DNA of 64,000 nt from Fulvivirga imtechensis AK7 (GCF_000331535.1 NZ_AMZN01000043.1:1-64000); one strand, 5' to 3'. Positions 16,574-26,254 are shown, counted from the stretch's first letter. Notes: generated by a model from the letters alone, not told the origin. Program-made: numbers and translations.

Positions 16574-17761
16574 ATGAAGCGGCTACTGATATTAATATTA
16601 TACCTTGCGGGCACGGTTGGCACTATTGCGCAAGCACAGTTTTCAGATAAAACTGATGACAATGAGCAGATCATACTGATCTCTGATATGCAGTTGCAAA
16701 TAGATATTAACCAGGCAATGAATGACTTGTATAATTTTAAATTTGCCAAAGCGGAGCAACAATTTCGCTGGCTGAAGCAGAAATACGGCTGGCATCCCCT
16801 GCCTTATTTCCTTCTTGGCCTCAGTGAGTGGTGGAAGATCATGCCTAATGTGAACAATACCGCTCATGATGAAAATTTTCTGGCATATATGGACACCGTT
16901 ATCACCATATCGGAGCGGCTGTACGAAATTCCCCGCCATGAGGTAGAAGCTTCTTTTTTTCTTGCAGCGGCTTATGGTTTTAAAGGCCGGTTGTACTCGA
17001 GTGAAGAGCGTAAACATTGGACCAAATCAGCTTTTGCAGGAAAAAATGCACTGAAATATATGCAAGAGAGCAAGGGCATGGACGACCTCAGCCCGGAACT
17101 TCTTTTTGGTGACGGCTTGTATAACTACTTTTCTGTGTGGGTGCCGGAAAATTATCCGCTTTTGAAGCCGATCCTGGCTTTTTTTCCCAAAGGAGACAAG
17201 GCATTGGGCATCAAGCAATTGCGCGAGGTGTCGTACAATGCCTTTTATACTCGCACGGAGGCTATGGTATTCCTGATGCGCATATTGGCCAATTACGAAG
17301 ATGATATGCCAAGAGCGCTTCAGATCAGTGAATATTTACATCAAACTTACCCTGATAACCCTTACTTTCACCGGTATTATGCCCGCTTGCTATACTCTTC
17401 GGGCAAGTTCAGTTCTACAAAACCCGTTGCCGAAGAGATCATGGCCAGAATAGATAGCGGCATGCTGGGCTACGAAGCCACCAGCGGTCGGTATGCGGCT
17501 TTTTTCCTCGGGCAGATATATGAAACGAGGAAAGACAACGAAAAAGCTAAGTATTACTATCTTAGAGCCAAAGAATTTGCCGAGCAGATAGAAGCCACGG
17601 ATACCGGATACTATTTATACTCCCTATTATCCCTGGGGGAGATATACCAGGAAGAAGGCGATGAAAAAGAAGCAAAGAAGTATCTAAAGCTGGTGAAAAA
17701 GCATGCCAGGCGCAAAGATGCCGTGCATGCCAAGGCAAGAGAACGGCTGAGAGAGTTTTAG
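16574..17761 (+). CDS. periplasmic TPR-repeat protein
   Basis: This 395-residue protein has a signal peptide ('LLILILYLAGTVGTIAQAQ') followed by helical tetratricopeptide-like repeats, clearest in 'YDFKFAKAEQQFRWLKQKYG'-type and C-terminal 'DNEKAKYYYLRAKEFAEQI' / 'GDEKEAKKYLKLVKKHA' units. It has no catalytic motif. TPR proteins of this kind scaffold envelope complexes in Bacteroidota. It precedes the surface-glycan cluster but is separated from it by a heptamer-repeat gap of 116 bp, so co-transcription is uncertain. Confidence 0.8.
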   Translation: MKRLLILILYLAGTVGTIAQAQFSDKTDDNEQIILISDMQLQIDINQAMNDLYNFKFAKAEQQFRWLKQKYGWHPLPYFLLGLSEWWKIMPNVNNTAHDENFLAYMDTVITISERLYEIPRHEVEASFFLAAAYGFKGRLYSSEERKHWTKSAFAGKNALKYMQESKGMDDLSPELLFGDGLYNYFSVWVPENYPLLKPILAFFPKGDKALGIKQLREVSYNAFYTRTEAMVFLMRILANYEDDMPRALQISEYLHQTYPDNPYFHRYYARLLYSSGKFSSTKPVAEEIMARIDSGMLGYEATSGRYAAFFLGQIYETRKDNEKAKYYYLRAKEFAEQIEATDTGYYLYSLLSLGEIYQEEGDEKEAKKYLKLVKKHARRKDAVHAKARERLREF

Positions 17762-17873
17762 GAAATCAGAAATCTGAAATAGGAAATATGAAATTAGAAA
17801 AACAGAGATCGAAAGTAAAAAATGAACTTGGGGCCACTTTTCACATTTCATATTTCTGATTTCATATTTATTT
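17762..17873. repeat. two heptamer tracts in opposite sense (GAAATNN / TTTCATA)
   Basis: Units GAAATCA, GAAATCT, GAAATAG, GAAATAT, GAAATTA and GAAAAAC (17762-17803) are followed after a spacer by TTTCACA, TTTCATA, TTTCTGA and TTTCATA (17839-17866). The second set is the reverse-complement type of the first, so the two arms could pair. They fill the gap in front of the glycan cluster. Confidence 0.8.
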
Positions 17874-17877
17874 AAAA

Positions 17878-19218
17878 ATGGAGTTAAAGGATTTTGTTGT
17901 AACCCCCATCGTACTCTTTATTGTGTACGTTCTGGCCTATATTATCAGGCCCCGGGTCACGGATCATAATACCAGGCGGTATTTTATTCCGGCTTTAACG
18001 GTGAAGATCATTGGTGCTATCGCAGTGGGGTTGATCTATCAGTTTTATTATGGGGGAGGGGATACTTTTAACTATTTTCATCATGGTAGTGCTCATATCA
18101 TTGATGCGTTTAAGGATAACTTAATCAAAGGAGTAAGGCTCATCTTTTCTAATGGAGAGCACGAGGCTTCCACCTATCTCTACTCATCGCAAATATGGTA
18201 TTTTAAAGATTCTGCATCTTTCTTTATGGTGAAAATAGTAGCCATTATCGATCTATTTACATTTCATACTTATTCTGCTACGGCCTGCATAATTGCCGCC
18301 TTGAGTTTTAGCGGAATATGGGCTTTGTATATGGTCTTTTATGATCTTTATCCACAGAGACATTTACATTTTGCCATTATTTCTTTTTTTATACCTTCCC
18401 TTTTTTTTTGGGGCTCAGGTGTATTAAAGGATTCCGTGACCATTGGTGCATTAGGCTGGATCACATATGCTGTTTTTGAGCTGTTTGTGAAAAGGAAAAA
18501 TATAAGACAGAATGGGTTTGTTTTGTTGGTTGCCGGGTATGTCCTTTTTTCCATTAAAAAATACACCCTTCTTGTGTTCTTACCAGCAGCAATAATTTGG
18601 CTTTATATAGAGTACTTCCAACGCATCAGGTCACTGGCAAAGAAAGTTATAAGCTTTCCGATTGTTGTGGGTCTGGCTGTGTTGTCGGGTTATTATGGGG
18701 TGTTTTATGTAGCAGAAGGTGATGAAAAATACGCATTGGGAAATTTAGCGGAAACAGCAAAAATAACAGCGTATGATATACGATATTTTTCAGGAAGAGA
18801 TGCGGGCTCCGGGTATGATATTGGCGAGCTTGACGGAACTTTTCAGGGTATGATGAATTTAGCTCCACAGGCTATCATTGTGAGTTTGTTTAGACCTTTC
18901 CCTTGGGAGGCAAATAATGTTTTAATGCTGTTATCATCATTTGAAAGCCAATTAGTATTGATTTTGACAATATATGTAATTGTCTTCGAACTTCGGTATC
19001 TGTTGGTTCACTTCAGGCGGTCTCATATTATCTTTTGTTTTTTATTTTCAATCACTTTTGCCTTTGCAGTTGGTGTAAGTACTTTTAATTTTGGTACATT
19101 AGTTCGTTACAAGATTCCTCTGTTACCTTTTTATCTTGCAGGATTAATAATGGTGTTGGAGGAGCGAAAGCGGTTTTTTAATAGGCCTGCATATTTATTA
19201 AATGAAAATCGATCCTAA
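17878..19218 (+). CDS. multi-pass membrane protein, candidate glycan polymerase or GT-C transferase
   Basis: This 446-residue protein has about ten hydrophobic segments. Conserved-looking loops include 'YYGGGDTFNYFHHG' (about residue 60) and 'FWGSGVLKDSVTIGALGW' (about residue 180). Both recur in Bacteroidota cluster proteins beside flippases, which suggests a Wzy-like or GT-C role, but I cannot name a family. It overlaps the following HAD gene by 17 bp and so heads the glycan operon. Confidence 0.6.
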   Translation: MELKDFVVTPIVLFIVYVLAYIIRPRVTDHNTRRYFIPALTVKIIGAIAVGLIYQFYYGGGDTFNYFHHGSAHIIDAFKDNLIKGVRLIFSNGEHEASTYLYSSQIWYFKDSASFFMVKIVAIIDLFTFHTYSATACIIAALSFSGIWALYMVFYDLYPQRHLHFAIISFFIPSLFFWGSGVLKDSVTIGALGWITYAVFELFVKRKNIRQNGFVLLVAGYVLFSIKKYTLLVFLPAAIIWLYIEYFQRIRSLAKKVISFPIVVGLAVLSGYYGVFYVAEGDEKYALGNLAETAKITAYDIRYFSGRDAGSGYDIGELDGTFQGMMNLAPQAIIVSLFRPFPWEANNVLMLLSSFESQLVLILTIYVIVFELRYLLVHFRRSHIIFCFLFSITFAFAVGVSTFNFGTLVRYKIPLLPFYLAGLIMVLEERKRFFNRPAYLLNENRS

Positions 19219-19867
19219 CAAAAGATTGTTTGTTGCAGATATTTGTAACACCCTCTTCAATATTAACACCACTTTCGGATTTATAGACTTTTATCTAAAG
19301 CAAAGGAAATCCTATGTTAGATCAGTTGCTTTCCGGTTTCTTGTGGCGAAGTGGTCACCACTTTTTTATATTCTTATCATTGCCAATAAATTATCCGGAA
19401 AGGATTGGCACAAAAAAATGGCCCTTCGGTTACTTAAAGGTGAGGCTAAGAGCGACTTGTACCAGGAAGCTGAAAAATTTTATACAAATAAACTCTGCCA
19501 TTTACAAATCGAGCCCTGTTATAGACTGCTTGAGCAGGCACAACAAAACGGTGAAAAGATAGTATTACTTTCCTCAAGCATAGATCCAGTAGTATATGGC
19601 ATTAGTAAAGCAATAGGGGCAGAATATAGCTCCACTGAAATAGCATATGATAAAGAAAGGTGTGCTGGATTTGTGCTTAGAGAGCTTAGTGGCAATAAAG
19701 ATAAAATTCTAAGCGACTTTTCCGGGTTTTCTTCTATCACTGTTATGACTGATAACTTTTCGGATAAAAGATTGTTGGAAAAGGCTCATATCCGCTATGT
19801 GGTTTTAAATCATCCCGGAGACAGGAAAAAATGGAGAGGTCTGGAAGCTAATTTTATAGAGCTATGA
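19202..19867 (+). CDS. HAD-superfamily (subclass IB) phosphatase-like protein
   Basis: This 221-residue protein has HAD motif I as 'FVADICNTLF', where the nucleophile Asp is kept but the second Asp of DxDxT is Cys. Motif II is 'IVLLSSSIDPV', motif III Lys is in 'GNKDKI', and motif IV is 'VMTDNFSDKRLL'. The helical cap between motifs I and II fits SerB-like HAD-IB enzymes. The missing acid/base Asp makes ordinary phosphatase activity uncertain. It overlaps the polymerase candidate upstream (17 bp) and the UbiA-like gene downstream (4 bp), so a joint reaction with the latter is likely. Confidence 0.75.
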   Translation: MKIDPNKRLFVADICNTLFNINTTFGFIDFYLKQRKSYVRSVAFRFLVAKWSPLFYILIIANKLSGKDWHKKMALRLLKGEAKSDLYQEAEKFYTNKLCHLQIEPCYRLLEQAQQNGEKIVLLSSSIDPVVYGISKAIGAEYSSTEIAYDKERCAGFVLRELSGNKDKILSDFSGFSSITVMTDNFSDKRLLEKAHIRYVVLNHPGDRKKWRGLEANFIEL

Positions 19868-20628
19868 AATTATTACTTTTATTTCCGGCCACTTATTTTG
19901 TCAAAACACGACTTAATACCTTAAAAGCGCTCATCTTTCACCCTTATTTTGAATGGGTACCGGTGATAATGATTATGTTGCTATGGAAGGGCTTCTCGAT
20001 TACTGAAACAGCCACCAATTTTCTCCTCTGTTATGGAGCTTTTATTTCTATCTATGAAATTGGCTACTTCGCCAATGATCTGTTTCCCTCAAGATTTGAG
20101 AAGAACCATAGAAAAAGGACATCGGACATACAGTTTAGAAGTTGGTATACGGTTTTCTTCGTGCTTAGCAGGATCGGTTGGTTCTTGTTTTTTACATTTT
20201 ATGGTGGCTTTAATGCTATTTATGAATGGTGGTATTTTTATGCGTTGCTGGTGGTTGTGTTTTCTATGCATAATTTGTTGCCAACTCCGTCATATAAGTG
20301 GATAACATTTCTGTCTCTCAGCTTGATGAGATTCACAGCTCCGGTTTTTATTTTCCTGGAGGATGAGTTTTTCATTAGGTTAATTGTAGCAGCAGTGCTG
20401 AATTATTCGTTGTTCAGACTAGTCATATATATGGAGAGCAAGAATATACTAACAATACCTAATAGAAGATCCTCATCTTTTGCATTCTATTTTTACCTGA
20501 CAATAGTGCCTGTTAACTTTTTTGTTGCCATTATCGCAAATGATATGCTTCCACTATCTTTTTGCATCTATTACCTGCTTTTTTGTGCGTTTAATTTCCT
20601 TTTGAGTAAGGCCAGGTTCAGCCTTTGA
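19864..20628 (+). CDS. UbiA-like integral membrane prenyltransferase candidate
   Basis: This 254-residue protein has about seven to eight membrane segments. The loop 'YEIGYFANDLFPSRFEKN' resembles the UbiA-family 'NDxxDxxxD' polyprenyl-diphosphate motif, in a weakened form. UbiA homologues coupled to HAD phosphatases, sometimes fused, transfer phospho-sugars to polyprenyl phosphate (DPPR-synthase type). By analogy this pair could build a polyprenyl-linked sugar. Only topology and one motif support this, so it may be a different membrane protein. Its stop overlaps the convergent FkbM gene by 11 bp. Confidence 0.5.
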   Translation: MKLLLLFPATYFVKTRLNTLKALIFHPYFEWVPVIMIMLLWKGFSITETATNFLLCYGAFISIYEIGYFANDLFPSRFEKNHRKRTSDIQFRSWYTVFFVLSRIGWFLFFTFYGGFNAIYEWWYFYALLVVVFSMHNLLPTPSYKWITFLSLSLMRFTAPVFIFLEDEFFIRLIVAAVLNYSLFRLVIYMESKNILTIPNRRSSSFAFYFYLTIVPVNFFVAIIANDMLPLSFCIYYLLFCAFNFLLSKARFSL

Positions 20629-21373
20629 AGACTCCGGAGTTCTTTGCTACTTCTGCTGCAATAAAAAGAGCGTTGCACCGTCTCAATATGGGAAGATCCT
20701 TTTGCCATTCCTGAACTTGTTCATAGATACCGAAAAGCAGGTAATCATACTTTTCAAGGTACTTTTTTACGGCTATAAAATCTTCATGGTACTTGTTTGT
20801 TGGGTTCATACTTACCTCGGTTTCCACAAACGCTATAGCCGTACTTTTTAGTAGCTCAGAGGCTCCTTTCAGTACCTCAAGATCGTAGCCTTCGGTATCA
20901 ATTTTAAGATAGTCGATCCGATCAATATGATTTGTCTTACAAAAACTCGCTAACGTACAAAGTTTTACCCGTTCAACCTTGGTTTCAGATTCTGGTAAGT
21001 TGTTATTATTAATAATGGAGTTCATACTTGAATCTCTATTGAGAGCATCAATTTTCACATCTATTTCTTTATTTTCAGCACCTAATGCTATATTATGACA
21101 GGAAATATTTAATGTGTTCGTGGTTTCTTTCAGCACCAAAAAGGTTTCCTTTATTGGTTCGATGCAATATATCTTTGCAGACGGAAACTTCTTTCGCATC
21201 TGCTTTGCAGATTGACCTGTATTTGCTCCTACATCAATTATGTTTAAGAATTCAAATGCCTTTAGCTTTAATTGAATATCCTCAAAAGGATCAATGCCAA
21301 ACGGAAGTTGCCTGTAAGTTTTTAACCCGGTGGTTTTTTCAAATAAAAGCTTAAATTTTGCGCGAAGATTCAT
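20618..21373 (-). CDS. FkbM-family SAM methyltransferase
   Basis: This 251-residue protein has the FkbM motifs: 'NIIDVGANTGQSAKQMRKKFP' (SAM loop), 'IYCIEPIKETF' and 'DYLKIDTEGYDLEVLKGA'. In glycan clusters such enzymes O-methylate sugars. It is the only gene of the cluster on the minus strand, set tail-to-tail with the UbiA-like gene (11-bp overlap), so it has its own promoter in the 200-bp gap shared divergently with the flippase. A TATATTTC box near 21390-21400 is a possible -7 element. Confidence 0.9.
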   Translation of the reverse strand: MNLRAKFKLLFEKTTGLKTYRQLPFGIDPFEDIQLKLKAFEFLNIIDVGANTGQSAKQMRKKFPSAKIYCIEPIKETFLVLKETTNTLNISCHNIALGAENKEIDVKIDALNRDSSMNSIINNNNLPESETKVERVKLCTLASFCKTNHIDRIDYLKIDTEGYDLEVLKGASELLKSTAIAFVETEVSMNPTNKYHEDFIAVKKYLEKYDYLLFGIYEQVQEWQKDLPILRRCNALFIAAEVAKNSGVFKG

Positions 21374-21574
21374 TTTTAAGGGTTTAGGGCGAAATATACT
21401 CTACCATTTGAATTTCTGCTTTGCAATGATCTTCTTGCAAAGAGATTATAATATCATAGATGTTTGCTATCAATATACATGTCAAATTTAATACTTTTTA
21501 TAAGGTTACTAAACACATTGATTTAACCACACATAAATAATGTGTGAATTATCTTATTCATAGATGAACGAAAA

Positions 21575-22945
21575 GTGCTAGACAAGAAGAAACTTAATTT
21601 TGTCGACATAGTTAAAACAGTCAAGACTAGAGGTACTTTCCTAAGAAATTCCCTTATAATGTCAGCGGGCGCAGGTTTAGGAGTCGTTTTACAAATAGTT
21701 TTTACTCCTGTTTTATCACGCATTTATAGCCCGGAGGTATATGGCCATTTCGCTGTGTACAACTTACTTCTTGATCATTTTGTAATGTTTGTTGGCTTGG
21801 CGTTAACAGATGCTTTGCTTGTCCCGAAAAAAATGCAGGATTTCTATGCCTTGGCTAAGACCATTATCTACTCCACATTAATTGGCCTTGTTTTATTTAT
21901 TGCGGTGCTCGCATTATTTAAGGATAGAATATTTGGTCAGTTTTTCAATATTACCAATGTATCATGGTACCTTTTTCTTATACCGGGGGGGATTTTATAT
22001 GCTTTGCATCAGATTTTTTCGGCATGGAATATAAGGTTCAAGAAATTCTCTAAAAATGCTCGTGCCATTTTTTTATCAAATTTTATTAGCAGACTCTTTG
22101 CATTGGTGTTTGGGCTTTTTAATCCATCTGCTCTTGCCTTTGTAGGGAGTGCTGTGTCTGGCCAATTATTTTCATTGCCATTTCTTGCCGGTAGTAAGAT
22201 GCTAAAGGTGATTTTTGGGAACTTCAAGAGGCTCAGTTTAAAATCGCTTGGGCAAGTATTGGTAGATTACAAACAATATCCTCTGTATATTTTTCCTGGT
22301 AATTTTATGAATCGTTTTTCTCATAGTATCCCTATCTGGGTGCTGGGTCTTTATTTTAGCCCATCAAAAATTGGAGTCTATTTTTTTGCTGTGAACTTAT
22401 TAAATCTACCACTCAATGTAATTGGAAATGCCTTACGGCCTGTTTTTTTGCAAAAGGCGTTTGAATTACGCAATAACAGGAAAAGGTTGCAGCAGATGAC
22501 AAAGGAGGTTTTTTATAGACTTTTCTTTATAGGAATACCATTTCTCCTGATACTCATTATCTTTGGGGATCTATTATTTCAAGTCATTTTTGGAGATGAT
22601 TGGATAGAATCCGGATTGATAGCGTCTATTCTTGCTACTGGATTTTTCTTTCAGCTTATTTCTTCCCCACTCTCAGGGCTACGTAGGGTTCTTAATAAAG
22701 AAAGAGAAGAATTTATTTTGCAGATATTTTTTGTTGTAATAAGATCTACAATGTTTATATATGCATTTTTTGACTCAAACTTTATACATTTAGTCATATT
22801 CTACGGAATTATAAACACTTTGATCTATATCGTGAATACCGTAGATAACTTTAGATTGGTTGGAGCTTCACTGCTGAAGATTTCATTGATAATATTGATA
22901 ACTATTGTTTTCATTTCTTCAATCCTGGCTTTTAAGTTTCAATGA
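21575..22945 (+). CDS. oligosaccharide flippase (Wzx/MATE-like)
   Basis: This 456-residue MOP-superfamily protein has about twelve to fourteen hydrophobic segments. It opens with 'IMSAGAGLGVVLQIVFTPVLSRIYSPEVYG', the typical Wzx first helix followed by 'RxYxPExYG'. It should flip undecaprenyl-linked oligosaccharide across the inner membrane. No ATG precedes the fold in frame, so I used the GTG at 21575; the ATG of 'MSAGAG' (21659) is possible but would trim the cytosolic N-tail. It starts the rightward run of glycosyltransferase genes. Confidence 0.9.
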   Translation: MLDKKKLNFVDIVKTVKTRGTFLRNSLIMSAGAGLGVVLQIVFTPVLSRIYSPEVYGHFAVYNLLLDHFVMFVGLALTDALLVPKKMQDFYALAKTIIYSTLIGLVLFIAVLALFKDRIFGQFFNITNVSWYLFLIPGGILYALHQIFSAWNIRFKKFSKNARAIFLSNFISRLFALVFGLFNPSALAFVGSAVSGQLFSLPFLAGSKMLKVIFGNFKRLSLKSLGQVLVDYKQYPLYIFPGNFMNRFSHSIPIWVLGLYFSPSKIGVYFFAVNLLNLPLNVIGNALRPVFLQKAFELRNNRKRLQQMTKEVFYRLFFIGIPFLLILIIFGDLLFQVIFGDDWIESGLIASILATGFFFQLISSPLSGLRRVLNKEREEFILQIFFVVIRSTMFIYAFFDSNFIHLVIFYGIINTLIYIVNTVDNFRLVGASLLKISLIILITIVFISSILAFKFQ

Positions 22946-22964
22946 GAACTAGCGCTCTCATATA

Positions 22965-23996
22965 ATGAGTAGAGAATTCGGAATATATATTTTAACCTAC
23001 CCTGGTGACTACCATTTGGCACAGGCATTGATTAAAAGCATTCGGTATTTTAATCCTGAGCTTCCCATTATGATCATTCCGGGTACCGGCTTCAACCGCC
23101 AGGAGCATCCTTTTTCGGGAGAAAAAATAATGGATGATCCGGACGACATCCGGTGGTCATCTCTTGGCGCTTACGACAGGTTATTTTGGATCTTTCAGGG
23201 GCCATTTGATAAGTTTCTTTATTGTGATGCGGATCTCATCTGCTTAAAAAGTATTAATGGCCTCATCGAAAGGATCAAAACAGAAAAAGGGCCTTTTATG
23301 TATGTGAATTTACCATACCATGGATATGGATTGAAAGAAGATACTTCGGATGGATATGACGATGACAGGATTTCAAAAATAAAGGTTGGTGGGCAAATCG
23401 GTATTCTGGATAGGCTGAAAAATTTTGATCCTGAACATGACGTGTACAAAAGTTATCCTTTTAATAGCGGTCTTATAGCAAGCTCTAAAGAGACCATTAC
23501 GCCTGAGGACTTTTTTGAATTTCGGCAAAAGGAAGTTTCCTTTTATGAGAGAATTCTTAAAAAGGATTTTGATCCAAGACAGTTGTATGAGCTTTTTTAT
23601 GGAGATCAGGGCCGTTTAAATTATCTGGTTTTCAAAAAAAAGATTCCTCTTAAAAGTTTGTACCCGGATGCTCACTACCGGTGGGGAGGTGATACCTTCG
23701 GAGTATCGCTCCAAGACGTTCTGAGTGGAAATTCCCCTTATGCATTTATTCATTGGGCAGGTTGTCCAAAGCCTTCTTATTCAATCTTTGCTTCTGGATT
23801 TCTGTTTTACTTTCTTTATAAAAGTTTTGGTTACTTGCGCTATGACTACAGCACTAATGGTATACCAGGGTTGGCAGTTTGGGAGAAATTTAGTGAACCA
23901 GGTAGCATTTTATCAATGACAAAGTTTTCATGGCGGGATTTTCGGAGCAAAATATGGCCATATTTAAAAGGTTGGGTAAAGAGAAAAATTTTTTAG
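22965..23996 (+). CDS. GT-A-fold glycosyltransferase-like protein
   Basis: This 343-residue soluble protein begins 'EFGIYILTYPGDYHLAQALIKSIRYF', like nucleotide-sugar-binding domains. It has a DxD motif in 'FLYCDADLICL' (about residues 84-94) and later a 'YGDQGRLNYLVF' segment, which recalls GT8-type and galactosyltransferase-like enzymes ('D-Q..LN'). Donor and acceptor cannot be read. It lies 19 bp behind the flippase and 3 bp ahead of the next glycosyltransferase. Confidence 0.75.
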   Translation: MSREFGIYILTYPGDYHLAQALIKSIRYFNPELPIMIIPGTGFNRQEHPFSGEKIMDDPDDIRWSSLGAYDRLFWIFQGPFDKFLYCDADLICLKSINGLIERIKTEKGPFMYVNLPYHGYGLKEDTSDGYDDDRISKIKVGGQIGILDRLKNFDPEHDVYKSYPFNSGLIASSKETITPEDFFEFRQKEVSFYERILKKDFDPRQLYELFYGDQGRLNYLVFKKKIPLKSLYPDAHYRWGGDTFGVSLQDVLSGNSPYAFIHWAGCPKPSYSIFASGFLFYFLYKSFGYLRYDYSTNGIPGLAVWEKFSEPGSILSMTKFSWRDFRSKIWPYLKGWVKRKIF

Positions 23997-23999
23997 AAG

Positions 24000-25037
24000 G
24001 TGCTGGTGTCAATAGTAGTTCCCTGCTTTAACCGGGAAAAATATATTCGGGAAACATTGGATTCCATTCATAATCAGACCTACCACAACTGGGAGGCTAT
24101 TGTTGTTGATGATGGATCTTCTGACGGGTCAGTTAATGTTATTAATGAATATGTAAACAAAGACAGCCGCTTTAGACTATTACACCGTAGTAGAACACCT
24201 AAAGGAGCAGCGGTCTGTAGAAACGAAGGAATTACTGTAGCTCAGGGTGATTTTATAATGTTTCTTGATTCGGATGATCTGCTGGCTGAATGGTGCCTGG
24301 AGCAGCGGATGAAAATCATGAGTGAGTGCACAGAACAATGGGACTTCCTGGTTTTTCCTTCGTTGTTGTTTAAGGAAGTTTATGATGATATGCGGATTTT
24401 AGCTGATGTTGGCACGGAGGAAAAAGATATTTACCGAATATTGAGATTAGAGGTTCCATGGACAATATCGGGTCCGATATGGAAAAAGCAATCGCTAAGA
24501 TCGTTGGGTGGATTTGATGAAAATTTATCTGCCAAACAAGATCCGGATTTGATTATAAGAGCAGTTTTATCGGGGTTGTCGTATAAAAGGTTTTTAGAAG
24601 TCAGGCCTGATGTTTTTTATCGTCAGCATCAAGACGGCCGCGTATCTTCTTTGGACGACTTGGGGAATAAAAAAATTGTGTTTAATAACATTCGAAAACT
24701 AATCTGCAAAACTTCAGGGTTGCTGCAAGAATCAAAATATAATAATGACCTGCTGGTATTTAGAGCTCTAGGTAATGCATTGATAACAAATATCTTTAAT
24801 GCCCTTTTTTCCCACCTTCATAATGAGGCAATTAAGTTCCTGAAATTAGGGGATACACTAAATTTGTTTTCCAGGTTTGATTGCAAACTGATTTATTTTC
24901 TCATTAGATTGGACGGGTTAGGAGGGAAATCCATACCTGGTTATTATAGAATTATGAGATTGTTTCTCTGGAAATATTCAGCTCCGAACCACTGGGCAAG
25001 ATTTACATATACCGGCCCATTAAACGCGCAAAAATGA
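24000..25037 (+). CDS. family 2 glycosyltransferase
   Basis: This 345-residue protein has a classical GT2 N-terminus: 'VSIVVPCFNREKYIRETLDSIHNQTY', 'EAIVVDDGSSDGS', 'AAVCRNEGI', and DxD in 'FIMFLDSDDLL'. It should transfer one sugar to the growing lipid-linked repeat at the cytosolic face. The start is the GTG at 24000, three bases after the previous stop; no ATG fits. It overlaps the next gene by 4 bp (ATGA). Confidence 0.92.
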   Translation: MLVSIVVPCFNREKYIRETLDSIHNQTYHNWEAIVVDDGSSDGSVNVINEYVNKDSRFRLLHRSRTPKGAAVCRNEGITVAQGDFIMFLDSDDLLAEWCLEQRMKIMSECTEQWDFLVFPSLLFKEVYDDMRILADVGTEEKDIYRILRLEVPWTISGPIWKKQSLRSLGGFDENLSAKQDPDLIIRAVLSGLSYKRFLEVRPDVFYRQHQDGRVSSLDDLGNKKIVFNNIRKLICKTSGLLQESKYNNDLLVFRALGNALITNIFNALFSHLHNEAIKFLKLGDTLNLFSRFDCKLIYFLIRLDGLGGKSIPGYYRIMRLFLWKYSAPNHWARFTYTGPLNAQK

Positions 25038-26254
25038 ATATCTTAATTGCAAGTGAATGTTTTAGACCGGGTGGAGCTCAGGTTTTTGCTTTAAGATTAG
25101 CCCGGGCTTTATCGGAAAATACAGAGTACAAAGTATATGTGTTTTATAATTTTAAAGATTACATCTCTAGAGATTTGGTCAACAAAATTTATCCTAAGGT
25201 CAGATTGCTGTCACCTGAAATACCCTTTCTTCTGGACTTCTGTATCAGAAAATTTGATCGCCTGCTGCGTGTTATGAACATTGATATTGGTGTGCGGGAA
25301 AAATTTGTAGGGTGGAGCATTAAAAAGATAATATCAAAATACAAAATTGATATTGTGCATAGCCATATGTTCAAGTCGAACTATTCTTTTGCCAACGCTT
25401 TAGTGGGTATGGATACGCCTAAACTTGTAAATACTATGCATGGTTGTTATGAAAACTTCTACAACAGTTATATGACTAAACAGGGTGAGGTATTATTGAA
25501 TTATCCTGACAAAATGCTTAAAACACTTCAACGGTTAAATGGTATAGCTTATCTCACCGAAAAAAACCTGGAAGTTATCAACGACCTTTCCCCCAATCTT
25601 TTACGAAATAAAGTGGTAGCAAAAATCTATAATGGTTTTCCTGACACTACGGTTGATCAAGGGTTAGATGATGATACTCCTGACGTTACTCAGCGCTCTG
25701 GTCTGGTTTTTGGAATGGTGGCGCGCGGGATTGCGGAAAAAGGTTGGCAAATTGCTATTGAAGCTTTTTTGCAAATCGGAGGCTATGAACAGCATAGATT
25801 AATATTGGTCGGGTCTAGCGACTATCTTTCCTGGCTGAAGCACAAGTATGCCGAGCATTCCAACATTATATTTACCGGTCATTCTGATGATCCGATCAAG
25901 ATTATTAAAAACTTTGATATCGGGCTCCTTCCCAGTACATTTTGGGCGGAAAGCTTGCCTAATTCTGTAGTTGAGTATCTTTCATGTGGCAAAGCAGTAA
26001 TAGCTACGGATATTGGAGAAGTTAAGCGTATGTTAAATTATGAAGGATTTTCTGCGGGTCAATTGCTTCTTATAAAGCAAAACTCCATAGAAGCTAGTGA
26101 CCTGAAAGAAAAGATGGACATTTATCTCCAGGATAGGGATCTATTAGCACAGCACCAAAGGGCGGCATTGAATGTTGTTAAACAATTCGATATGAAGATC
26201 TGTCTGGATAAATATTTGAAATTTTATGGTAGAGTGGTAAACGAAAGGTGGTGA
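25034..26254 (+). CDS. family 4 glycosyltransferase
   Basis: This 406-residue GT-B enzyme begins 'MNILIASECFRPGGAQVFALRLARAL', with the acceptor-domain Gly-rich loop. 'VHSHMFKSNYSFANAL' lies mid-N-domain, 'VFGMVARGIAEKGWQIAIEAF' is the GT4 hinge, and 'GLLPSTFWAESLPNSVVEYLSCGKAVIATDIGE' carries the E-x7-E donor motif. It is a retaining transferase for the surface glycan. It is coupled to the upstream GT2 by ATGA and to the next GT4 by a 7-bp overlap. Confidence 0.93.
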   Translation: MNILIASECFRPGGAQVFALRLARALSENTEYKVYVFYNFKDYISRDLVNKIYPKVRLLSPEIPFLLDFCIRKFDRLLRVMNIDIGVREKFVGWSIKKIISKYKIDIVHSHMFKSNYSFANALVGMDTPKLVNTMHGCYENFYNSYMTKQGEVLLNYPDKMLKTLQRLNGIAYLTEKNLEVINDLSPNLLRNKVVAKIYNGFPDTTVDQGLDDDTPDVTQRSGLVFGMVARGIAEKGWQIAIEAFLQIGGYEQHRLILVGSSDYLSWLKHKYAEHSNIIFTGHSDDPIKIIKNFDIGLLPSTFWAESLPNSVVEYLSCGKAVIATDIGEVKRMLNYEGFSAGQLLLIKQNSIEASDLKEKMDIYLQDRDLLAQHQRAALNVVKQFDMKICLDKYLKFYGRVVNERW

